Assembly: GCA_964435115.1 (NCBI GenBank)
Contig: CAYSYM010000025.1
Span: 1-48,844, forward strand
DNA from: CAYSYM01 sp964435115
Lineage (GTDB): Bacteria; Chloroflexota; UBA6077; CF-72
DNA: 48,844 nucleotides
Direction of reading: 5' to 3'
Part shown: positions 42,329-48,844 of the stretch, in pieces
Position numbering within the stretch: the first letter of the stretch is position 1
Layout: each line of letters begins with the position of its first letter
Program-made: the position numbers and the translations under genes
Notes under the pieces: generated by a model
What the model was told of the DNA's origin: nothing
What the model saw: only the letters and a program-made list of their open reading frames with translations
The model's database searches: none

Positions 42329-43137
42329 AGCGCTCGCCTACTCAGCCGACCCTGGAGATTCGGGACGTCCGTGACGCCGAGGAGCTCCGTGCCTGCCAGG
42401 CGCTCCAGCGGCACGCCTGGGGCATCACTGAAGACGGGTACGTGCTCCCGGTGGCGACCATGGCAGCGGCGCAGAAGGTCGGCGGCCTCGTGCTCGGCGC
42501 ATTCGTCGAGGGCCGGCTGGCAGGGTTCTCGTTCGCGTTCCTCGGCCGCGTGCGCGGCCAGACGGTGCTCTACTCCCAGCTCACGGCGGTCGACCCGGAC
42601 CGCCAGGGTAGCGGCATCGGCCGCCGCCTGAAGGCCGAGCAGCGGCGGCGGGCGCGCGCCATGGGGCTGCCCGCGGTCGCCTGGACCTTCGATCCGCTCC
42701 AGGCCACGAACGCTTCGTTCAACCTGGCGGTCCTCGGCGCCACCAGCCGCACCTACGAGGTCGACCTCTACGGCCCGCGCACCGACGCCCTGAACCTGGG
42801 CCTGGCGACCGACCGCCTGCTGGCCGAGTGGCCCACCACGGGCGAGCCGCGCGGGCGAGCCGAGCCCTGGCCCGACGGGCTGGACCTCGTCGAGAGTGAG
42901 GCACTGCCGCACGGCCTGCGCCACCCAACCGGGGTCCGCGACGCCCAGGACGCCCCGCGCGTCGCCGTCGAGATCCCCGCCGATATCACGGCGGTGAAGC
43001 GAGTCGACCTCACGCTCGCCCGCGCCTGGCAGCTCGCCGTCCGCCGCGCCCTCCAGGCCGCCTTCGCCGACGGCCACGTGGCCGTCGGCTTCGCCCGCGC
43101 CGAGCGCCCCCGCTACCTCTTGGAGCGCACCCCGTGA
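42325..43137 (+). CDS. GNAT-family acyltransferase (COG3375-like), probable D-amino acid N-succinyltransferase
   Basis: The protein has 270 residues from TTG 42325, overlapping the previous stop. The GNAT core is in the first 160 residues, with the acyl-CoA loop VDPDRQGSGIGRRLKAEQ and the following FDPLQATNASFNLAVLGATS. The C-terminal 110 residues are the extension typical of the COG3375 group. In Geobacillus kaustophilus a GNAT protein adds succinate to D-amino acids, the racemase inverts them and an M20 enzyme removes the succinate. The same three gene types occur here in that order with 4-bp overlaps. The substrate is inferred from this context. Confidence 0.7.
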   Translation: MKRSPTQPTLEIRDVRDAEELRACQALQRHAWGITEDGYVLPVATMAAAQKVGGLVLGAFVEGRLAGFSFAFLGRVRGQTVLYSQLTAVDPDRQGSGIGRRLKAEQRRRARAMGLPAVAWTFDPLQATNASFNLAVLGATSRTYEVDLYGPRTDALNLGLATDRLLAEWPTTGEPRGRAEPWPDGLDLVESEALPHGLRHPTGVRDAQDAPRVAVEIPADITAVKRVDLTLARAWQLAVRRALQAAFADGHVAVGFARAERPRYLLERTP

Positions 43138-44288
43138 GCAGCCACACCGTCGGGTCGGTCGACCTCTTCCTGGTCCGGCTGCCCCTCCTCCGGCCGTTCA
43201 CGACCGCCAGCCACACCAAAGACCACCTGGACCACATCCTGATCCGTGCCCATGACCGCGACGGCGCCGCGGGGTGGGGCGAGTGCGCCAGCCCCTCCGA
43301 CCCGTACTACTGCGCGGAGACCACCGCGACCTCCTGGCACATTCTGCGCGACTTCCTCGTGCCCGGCCTGCTCGGCCAGCCGTGGGAGCACCCCGAGCGG
43401 GCCGCGGCCATCTGGGCCGGGGTGCGCGGCAACCGGTTCGCAAAGGCGGGCCTGGAGATGGCCTGCTGGGACCTCTTCTGCCGGGCGCGGGGTGAGCCGC
43501 TGGCCCGAGCCCTCGGCGGCACGCGCCCGGAGATCCTCTCCGGCGTGAGCCTCGGCATCGAGCCCACCGTCGAGGGCCTGCTCGCCCAGGTGGAACGGTT
43601 CGCGGCGGAGGGCTACCGGCGGGTGAAGGTGAAGATCGGGCCGGGCCGCGACCTCCCGTACCTCTCCGCCGTGCGGCAGCGCTGGCCCGCCCTGCCGCTC
43701 ATGGCCGACGCGAACTCGGCCTACTCGCTGGATAACCCCGCCCACGTCGCCGCGCTGGAGGCGATGGACGAGCTGGGGCTGATGATGATCGAGCAGCCGC
43801 TGGCGCACGACGACATCGTGGACCACGCGCGGCTGCAGGAGCGGCTCCAGACGCCCATCTGTCTGGACGAGAGCATCCACTCGGCCGCGGACGCGCGCAA
43901 GGCGCTCGACCTGGGGAGCTGCCGCATCGTGAACGTCAAGGTCAGCCGCCTGGGCGGACTGAGCGAGGCGAAACGCACGCACGACGTCTGCCAGGCGCGG
44001 GGAGCGCCGGTGTGGTGCGGTGGCATGCACGAGTTCGGCATCGGCCGCGCGGCGAATGTGGCCATCTCCAGCCTGCCCGGTTTCACCTTGCCGGGCGACG
44101 TGTCCGGCTCAGACAAGTACTACGCGGACGACGTGGTGGACCCGCCTATCCGCGCCGCGCACGGCGCCATCGCCGTCCCGTGGGAGCGGCCGGGCCTGGG
44201 CTTCCAGCCGAACCTGGAGCGGATCCAGATGCGGACCCGGCGCACGCTGCACCTGGCGGAAGACCGGCCGAGCGTTCCAGTAGCCTGA
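43134..44288 (+). CDS. Enolase-superfamily N-succinylamino acid racemase / o-succinylbenzoate synthase
   Basis: The protein has 384 residues from GTG 43134. The MLE/OSBS subgroup catalytic set is complete: KVK (K165, K167), metal ligands D192 in MADANSAYS, E220 in MIEQPLAHDD and D245 in CLDES, and the second base K269 in VNVKVSRLGG. The NSAR/OSBS family carries both menaquinone OSBS and racemase activities. The absence of men genes and the flanking GNAT and M20 genes favour N-succinylamino acid racemase. The N-terminal capping domain starts VDLFLVRLPLLRPFTTASHT, as in the family. Confidence 0.85.
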   Translation: MSSHTVGSVDLFLVRLPLLRPFTTASHTKDHLDHILIRAHDRDGAAGWGECASPSDPYYCAETTATSWHILRDFLVPGLLGQPWEHPERAAAIWAGVRGNRFAKAGLEMACWDLFCRARGEPLARALGGTRPEILSGVSLGIEPTVEGLLAQVERFAAEGYRRVKVKIGPGRDLPYLSAVRQRWPALPLMADANSAYSLDNPAHVAALEAMDELGLMMIEQPLAHDDIVDHARLQERLQTPICLDESIHSAADARKALDLGSCRIVNVKVSRLGGLSEAKRTHDVCQARGAPVWCGGMHEFGIGRAANVAISSLPGFTLPGDVSGSDKYYADDVVDPPIRAAHGAIAVPWERPGLGFQPNLERIQMRTRRTLHLAEDRPSVPVA

Positions 44289-44296
44289 GAGCCACC

Positions 44297-45589
44297 ATGT
44301 CCGATGCACCCCAGCGAAGCTCAAGGGCCAACGTGTCGCTCGGATCGGAGCAGGTACGGCCCTCGGGCTTCGCCCCCTCAAAGGTGAGCGCAAAGCGCTC
44401 CGCAGACTTCGACGCCGCGCCCTGGGAGCCGGTCGGCCCGCGGATCGCTGCCGAGGTTCGCGCCCACCTGGAGCCGCGGCGCGACGAGATGGTCCACCTG
44501 CTCGGCCACCTCGTCAACGTCGAATCCCCGAGCGACGACAGGCCGAGCCTGGACCACATGGCAGACGCCCTGGAGCGCCTGTTTGGCGAGCTCGGCCCGA
44601 TCGAGCGCCACCTCCCGGCCGACCCGGCGCGCGGCACGCACCTCTCGCTCCGGGTTGATGGCCGCTCCGCCCTGCCGCCGGCGGTCGCCCTGTGCCACTA
44701 CGACACCGTCTGGCCGGTGGGCACGCTCCAGGCGCTGCCCTTCCACGTGGACGACCAGGGGAAGGCCCGCGGGCCGGGCTGCTTCGACATGAAGGGCGGC
44801 ATCGTCCTCCTCGCCTACGCGCTGCGCGCTCTGAGAGCCCGCGGCTCGGGACCGCGCCGGCCGCTGCGCGTCCTCTTCACCGCCGACGAGGAGGTCGGCA
44901 GCCCCACCTCGCGGGCGCTGATCGAGCGCACCGCCCGCGACGCCGCGGTGGTCTACGTGCTGGAGTCACCCCTGCCGGGCGGGACGCTGAAGACGGCGCG
45001 CAAGGGAACGGGCGACTACGCACTGGTCATCGAGGGACGCGCCGCCCACGCCGGCGTGGAGCCAGAGAAGGGCATCAGCGCCATCCAGGAGCTGGCGCAC
45101 CAGGTCCTGGTGCTGCACGCGCTCAACGACATCCAGCGCGGCACCACGGTCAACGTCGGCGTGGTCCAGGGCGGGACGCGCCCGAACGTGGTGGCGGCGT
45201 CCGCCCGGGCGCAGATCGACGTGCGCGTGGCAATGCCATCCGAAGCGGCTCGGCTGGACGCGGCGATCCGCGGCCTGCGGCCATGCCTGCCCGGCGCCAG
45301 GCTCACGGTCGAGGGCGGGCTGAACCGGCCGCCGATGGAGCGTTCCGCCGCCATGGGCCGCCTCTTCGAGCGGGCGCGCGCCATCGCCGCGGGCCTGGGC
45401 GTCCCGGACCTCCAGGAAGGTGCGACCGGCGGCGGCAGCGACGGCAACTTCACCGCTGCCATGGGCATCCCGACGCTAGATGGGCTCGGGCCCGAAGGCG
45501 AGGGGGCGCACGCCGCCCATGAGCACGTCCTGGTCGAGAGCCTGCCGCGCCGCGCCGCGCTCGTCGCGGGCCTCCTGGCGGAGGTCTGA
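44297..45589 (+). CDS. M20-family metallopeptidase (probable N-succinyl-L-amino acid desuccinylase)
   Basis: The protein has 430 residues from ATG 44297. Dizinc site residues: H134 and D136 in CHYDTVWPVG, D164 in CFDMKGG, E198/E199 in TADEEVGS, and a His in the final HAAHEHV. The dimerisation domain begins GRAAHAGVEPEKGISAI. It is closest to carboxypeptidase G2/ArgE-type M20 enzymes. About 40 extra N-terminal residues look disordered, so a later start is possible. By position after the GNAT and racemase it would remove succinate from N-succinyl-L-amino acids. Confidence 0.85.
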   Translation: MSDAPQRSSRANVSLGSEQVRPSGFAPSKVSAKRSADFDAAPWEPVGPRIAAEVRAHLEPRRDEMVHLLGHLVNVESPSDDRPSLDHMADALERLFGELGPIERHLPADPARGTHLSLRVDGRSALPPAVALCHYDTVWPVGTLQALPFHVDDQGKARGPGCFDMKGGIVLLAYALRALRARGSGPRRPLRVLFTADEEVGSPTSRALIERTARDAAVVYVLESPLPGGTLKTARKGTGDYALVIEGRAAHAGVEPEKGISAIQELAHQVLVLHALNDIQRGTTVNVGVVQGGTRPNVVAASARAQIDVRVAMPSEAARLDAAIRGLRPCLPGARLTVEGGLNRPPMERSAAMGRLFERARAIAAGLGVPDLQEGATGGGSDGNFTAAMGIPTLDGLGPEGEGAHAAHEHVLVESLPRRAALVAGLLAEV

Positions 45590-45604
45590 TCGCGGCCGGC
45601 CGCG

Positions 45605-46255
45605 TCAGGCCGCGTCCGGTTCCGGGAGCTCCACCCGGATGCCGAGGCTCTCCGCGATGCACGCCTGCTTGGCGGTCATCTCGCACAGGTCGGCCGCGTT
45701 GAAGGCAGCGGCGAGCTCGGCGCCCATGGCAGTCAGGCCGTGGGCCGCCAGTATGATCACACTCACGCCCGGGTTCGCCAGGATCGCGTCCCGCACGTAG
45801 CCGTGGAGCGTCGGCGTGCCCGAATAGGCGACGGGCACGCACGGCACGTGCTTGAGCCCGAGCTTCGCCGAGACGGTGACCAGCGGCAGCGGCCGGACGC
45901 GCAGCGACTGCACCACCGTGTACGGCGGGTGGAGGTGGATGACCGCGTGGACGTCCGGGCGCAGCTTGTACGCCCAGAGGTGGAACGGCGTCTCCTTCGA
46001 GGGGCGGAACCCTTCCGCCCCCTCCAGCATGGTCCCCTCGAAGTCCACGCGAACGATGTCGCGCGGCGTCGCATCGGCCAGCGACACGTTGGTGCGGGTG
46101 ATCAGCGCTTCGTCGGTGCCGGGGATGCGCACGCTGATGTTCCCCCCCGCCGCGGCCACCAGCCCGCGGTCGAACGTCTTGTGGCAGACGCGAACGATCT
46201 CTGCCTTCAGCGCGGCGATGCTCGCCGGGGCGACCTGCGTGCGCGTCGCCGTCAT
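45605..46255 (-). CDS. Class II aldolase/adducin-family protein (FucA/AraD-like)
   Basis: The protein has 216 residues. The family's zinc and catalytic residues are visible: GGNISVRIPG near 37-46, E88 in PSKETPFH, HLHPPY (H107, H109) and a third His in AAHGLTAMG near 172. It would cleave or epimerise a sugar phosphate, as FucA or AraD do. It is the last gene of a minus-strand operon and overlaps the dehydrogenase stop (ATGA). With that dehydrogenase it could oxidise and then cleave a polyol or sugar acid. Confidence 0.85.
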   Translation of the reverse strand: MTATRTQVAPASIAALKAEIVRVCHKTFDRGLVAAAGGNISVRIPGTDEALITRTNVSLADATPRDIVRVDFEGTMLEGAEGFRPSKETPFHLWAYKLRPDVHAVIHLHPPYTVVQSLRVRPLPLVTVSAKLGLKHVPCVPVAYSGTPTLHGYVRDAILANPGVSVIILAAHGLTAMGAELAAAFNAADLCEMTAKQACIAESLGIRVELPEPDAA

Positions 46256-47355
46256 GGCACGAACACCACCTTGATCGGGTCTCCTTCCCGTTCGCGCACG
46301 ACTCGGAAGCCTTCCTGGATGTCGGCGAGCGGGAAGCGGTGCGTCACCAGGTCACGGCCGCGGATCCTGCCCTGCGCCGCAAGCGAGAGCGCCCGGCGCA
46401 CGTTGCCGCCGCCTTCGCCGCGCGTCGTGTAGAGCGTCACGTCGTCGCGGATAGCCGAGGTGAGGTCGAAGGTGACGGGCTGCTTGTAGAAGGCCAGGAA
46501 CAGGATCTTGCCGCCACGCTTGACCATCTCCACGCACTGCTGCGGTGCGCCAGGGGCGCCCGAGGCCTCGACCACCAGGTCAGCGCCCCGGCCCTTCGTC
46601 AGCTCCCTGACAATGCCCGTCGGCGTCTCTTCACGAGCGTTCACGACGGCGTCGGCGCCCAGGCGCGCTCCCAGCTCCAGCCGGCTGGCGCGCGTGCCGA
46701 CCAGGATCACCCGGTCGGCCCCCAGTGCCTTGCACAGTTGCACCGTCATCAGGCCGACCGGACCCGGGCCGATGACGACGATCGTCTCGCCGGCGATGAA
46801 CCCGCCCGCGGTGTCCAGCCCGTACAGACCTGTGCCCGCTGTCGTGACCAGCACGGCGTCCTCCCAGGTCACGCCGTCAGGGATCCGGTACAGGGCGTTC
46901 ACGTGGTGGACGACGTACTCGGCGAAGCCGCCATCCGTCGACAGGCCCGAGGTGCGGTGGCCTTTAGCGAGATTGCCGTAGTTGAGGCACGCGGTGTACA
47001 TGCCGAGCACGCAGTTCTCGCAGCGACCGCACCCTTTGTGGGCCTCGATGGCCACCCGGTCGTCCACCGCGAGCTCGTCCACCGTGGGGCCAAGGGCGAC
47101 CACCGTGCCCGTCCACTCATGCCCGGGCGTGAACTGGCCGAAGGGCGGCTGGCTCGGGAACGGGTGTGTCTGGATCTTCAGGTCCGTGCCGCAGGTGCCG
47201 CACATCGCCACCTTCACCAGCACCTCGCCCGGTCCGGGCGTCGGTACCGGCTTCTCCACCACGCGGAAGTCGTTCTGGCCAAACAGCACTGCCGCCCGCA
47301 TGGTGCGCGGGAGCGCGCCCGGACGGGCCGTTGTCGCGTCGATCGCCAATGTCAC
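46252..47355 (-). CDS. Zinc-dependent medium-chain alcohol/polyol dehydrogenase
   Basis: The protein has 367 residues from GTG 47355, chosen because GAGGAGG is 6 bases upstream; TTG 47376 would overlap the RidA gene. Catalytic zinc ligands: C55 in CGTCGTD, H79-E80 in TPGHEW. Structural zinc Cys at 109, 112, 115 and 123 (GCGRCENCVLGMYTAC). Rossmann motif VVIGPGPVGLMTVQ. It resembles threonine/sorbitol-type dehydrogenases; substrate unknown. Confidence 0.88.
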   Translation of the reverse strand: MTLAIDATTARPGALPRTMRAAVLFGQNDFRVVEKPVPTPGPGEVLVKVAMCGTCGTDLKIQTHPFPSQPPFGQFTPGHEWTGTVVALGPTVDELAVDDRVAIEAHKGCGRCENCVLGMYTACLNYGNLAKGHRTSGLSTDGGFAEYVVHHVNALYRIPDGVTWEDAVLVTTAGTGLYGLDTAGGFIAGETIVVIGPGPVGLMTVQLCKALGADRVILVGTRASRLELGARLGADAVVNAREETPTGIVRELTKGRGADLVVEASGAPGAPQQCVEMVKRGGKILFLAFYKQPVTFDLTSAIRDDVTLYTTRGEGGGNVRRALSLAAQGRIRGRDLVTHRFPLADIQEGFRVVREREGDPIKVVFVP

Positions 47356-47365
47356 TGGTCCCTCC

Positions 47366-47815
47366 TCACGTCTCAACTCGGGACGCCGGCGCCTGCAGGC
47401 GGACGGCGATGGCTTCGAGCTCGATGCTGTCCGCCTGGTTCAAGGCTCCGACCTCCAGGATGGTGCGTGTCGGCAATTCGGCTCCAAAGACGCGCTCGAA
47501 CGCCTCATTCACGATGGGGCGCTGCCTTTCCATGTCGGTCACGTAGACGCGCGTCGACAGGACGCGCTGCACGGAGGAGCCGTTCTCCTCGAGCGCGCGC
47601 TCGAGGTGCTGGAAGATGAGGCGCACCCGCTCCTCGTCGGACTCGGCCGGCTGGCCCGTGGCCGGGTCGATGCCGCGCAGTCCGGAGAGGAACACCAGGC
47701 TTCCCCACGCCGCCGACCAGGCGAAAGGGCCCGTCGGCTCCGGCAGGCCGGCAATGGAGCGCCGCCGTTCGATGCCCTCAGCCTCACGCGCCCCGTCAGG
47801 CAGCGACGAGCTCAT
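47366..47815 (-). CDS. RidA/YjgF-family protein
   Basis: The protein has 149 residues, slightly longer than the usual 125-130 because of an N-terminal extension. The core reads FAWSAAWGSLVFLSGLRGID, VRLIFQHLERALEENGSSVQ and STRVYVTDM, with the conserved Arg of the deaminase site present, and ends TILEVGALNQADSIELEAIA. RidA proteins hydrolyse reactive enamines and imines from amino acid catabolism; some relatives act in specific catabolic routes. It overlaps the upstream binding-protein gene by 20 bp and is close to the dehydrogenase, so one operon is likely. Confidence 0.88.
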   Translation of the reverse strand: MSSSLPDGAREAEGIERRRSIAGLPEPTGPFAWSAAWGSLVFLSGLRGIDPATGQPAESDEERVRLIFQHLERALEENGSSVQRVLSTRVYVTDMERQRPIVNEAFERVFGAELPTRTILEVGALNQADSIELEAIAVRLQAPASRVET

Positions 47816-48844
47816 TCGTAAAGTACTGGTCGAGCGCGAGCTTCTTGTCGATCACCCCGGACTCCTGCAGGAGGTCGAGCGACCGGTTCCAGGGTGCCTG
47901 CTCGCTCCTCCCGAGCGCCGGCTCCCGGTTGACCAGCAGGAGCAGGTTCTTCACCTGCCCATCGATCACGGCGGCGCCGAGCTGCTCGCCGTACAGCCTG
48001 GTCATGATCTGGGTAGCCTGGTCGGGGCGGTCGAGCGTGGCCTGGAAGCCGCGCAGGGTTGCCTGCGTGAAGGCCTTCACCAACCCTTTATCGCTCTGCA
48101 TCACCGACTTGTTAGCTACGAGGAGGTAGCCAATGGGGTCGAAGTCGAGGTCCGCCAGCTTTAGCAGGTTCAGCTTGTCCTTGGTCCGGGTCTGCAAGAT
48201 CACGTAGTCGTTGGCGAAGAAGATGTCGGCCATGATGTCGAGCTGGCGGGCTAGAAAGAGACCGACACGTGCCGATGGGTCCGACGAGACCACTTCGACC
48301 TTGCTCTTGTCCACGTTGAACTTCCGGGCGAACGCGTCCCACACCTGGAAGAACGTCGAGGAGCTCGAGATGGATACCTTGCGACCTTCGAGCGACTTCG
48401 GACCTGTCAGCGGCACGTCCGGCCAGGACGCCCAGACCATGCCGGTGTTGCGGCCGAGCGTCGCGATCGTCTGAAGTGGCATGCCCTGGTTGATGCCCTG
48501 GATCACCTGGATCGACGGGATGTACCCGAAGTGGTCATTGCCCGTCGAGACGACCTGGGCGGCCTGGGTGCCGCTCTTGCCTTCCAGCAGGTCGACCTCG
48601 AGTCCCGCTTCTCTGTAGAAACCCTGCTCGCGGGCGACGAAGAAAGGCGTGAACTCGCCCTTGACGGTCCAGTTGAACCGGACTGAGACCTTCTTCGCGC
48701 CTGCAGCCGCGGGCGCCGCCTGCTGCGTGGCGGCGACTGCCGGGGCCGGCTTCGCCGTGGCCGGGGCGGCGGCCGGCGCAGCGGCCTGGCACGCCGCGAG
48801 CAGCGACGTGCCCAGGCCGGCGCCGAGGACGGCCAGACTCGTGC
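47796..48844 (-). CDS. NMT1/SsuA-type ABC substrate-binding lipoprotein, 5' end outside window
   Basis: The frame is open to the right edge (first full codon at 48842), so the start lies beyond the window; an internal GTG at 48506 is not the true start. Visible features are a lipobox LLAAC, an Ala/Pro linker, then VSVRFNWTVKGEFTPFFVAR, EQGFYREAGLEVDLLEGKSG and FGYIPSIQVIQGINQGMP. These match the NMT1/THI5-like family that binds pyrimidine precursors, sulfonates or similar compounds. The domain continues with LEGRKVSISSSSTFFQVWD and DIFFANDYVI. It probably feeds the pathway of RidA, the dehydrogenase and the aldolase. Confidence 0.88.
   Translation of the reverse strand, partial: TSLAVLGAGLGTSLLAACQAAAPAAAPATAKPAPAVAATQQAAPAAAGAKKVSVRFNWTVKGEFTPFFVAREQGFYREAGLEVDLLEGKSGTQAAQVVSTGNDHFGYIPSIQVIQGINQGMPLQTIATLGRNTGMVWASWPDVPLTGPKSLEGRKVSISSSSTFFQVWDAFARKFNVDKSKVEVVSSDPSARVGLFLARQLDIMADIFFANDYVILQTRTKDKLNLLKLADLDFDPIGYLLVANKSVMQSDKGLVKAFTQATLRGFQATLDRPDQATQIMTRLYGEQLGAAVIDGQVKNLLLLVNREPALGRSEQAPWNRSLDLLQESGVIDKKLALDQYFTNELVAA

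Overview
The window is GC-rich DNA (roughly 70% by eye), dense in genes, with many GTG/TTG starts and 4-bp stop/start overlaps. The best taxonomic clue is a cluster of giant membrane proteins carrying the DUF2298 'YYY' domain, which is characteristic of Chloroflexota and some archaea. Together with numerous Cys-lipoprotein solute-binding proteins and an ISKra4-type element, this suggests a heterotrophic, probably soil or thermophilic, member of the Chloroflexota. No rRNA, tRNA or CRISPR was seen.

Layout. 1-2.2 kb: end of a small membrane protein, a hypothetical gene, a possible structured RNA with a palindrome-flanked promoter, and a CopD-like membrane protein. 2.3-10.2 kb (minus): an envelope-glycan operon with a GT39-like glycosyltransferase fused to DUF2298, a flippase-like protein, and a second DUF2298 protein. 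10.5-11.7 kb: a small acidic protein and a Phd/PIN toxin-antitoxin pair. 11.8-20.2 kb: two divergent Dpp/Opp-type peptide transporter operons (binding protein plus two permeases each, no ATPase). 20.2-31.3 kb: an apparent 11-kb island bounded by an exact 62-bp direct repeat of the 3' end of the preceding permease gene. It carries a DUF433/DUF5615 toxin-antitoxin pair, a class III (GABA-type) aminotransferase, a third peptide-type transporter whose binding protein lies apart, a FadR-type GntR regulator, a C45-family acylase, a complete ISKra4-like IS and an internally deleted transposase. 31.4-33.5 kb: Uma2 nuclease, a membrane-anchored protein and cytidine deaminase. 33.5-37.1 kb (minus): a ribose/xylose-type sugar ABC operon whose permease is fused to a LuxR-type DNA-binding domain. 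37.6-40.8 kb: a MalFG/MalE-type sugar transporter. 41-45.6 kb: M16 peptidase, then GNAT, N-succinylamino-acid-racemase-like enolase and M20 peptidase, which fit a D- to L-amino acid inversion pathway. 45.6-48.8 kb (minus): class II aldolase, zinc alcohol dehydrogenase, RidA and an NMT1-type binding protein that runs off the window.

How it works together. The region is largely about importing and catabolising organic nitrogen compounds and sugars. In the island, two 23-bp inverted-repeat operators sharing 18 of 23 bases lie between divergent gene pairs (aminotransferase/permeases and acylase/binding protein). This ties the scattered genes into one probable GntR regulon. A mobile element has since inserted next to each operator, on the side of the minus-strand gene. 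Four of the six binding-protein genes are followed directly by a long palindromic hairpin, either before their permease or ATPase genes or at the operon end, which probably sets the ratio of binding protein to membrane subunits.

The most novel signals are the permease-LuxR fusion, the 62-bp-repeat-bounded island with its shared operator, and the structured, palindrome-flanked transcription unit near 1-1.3 kb.
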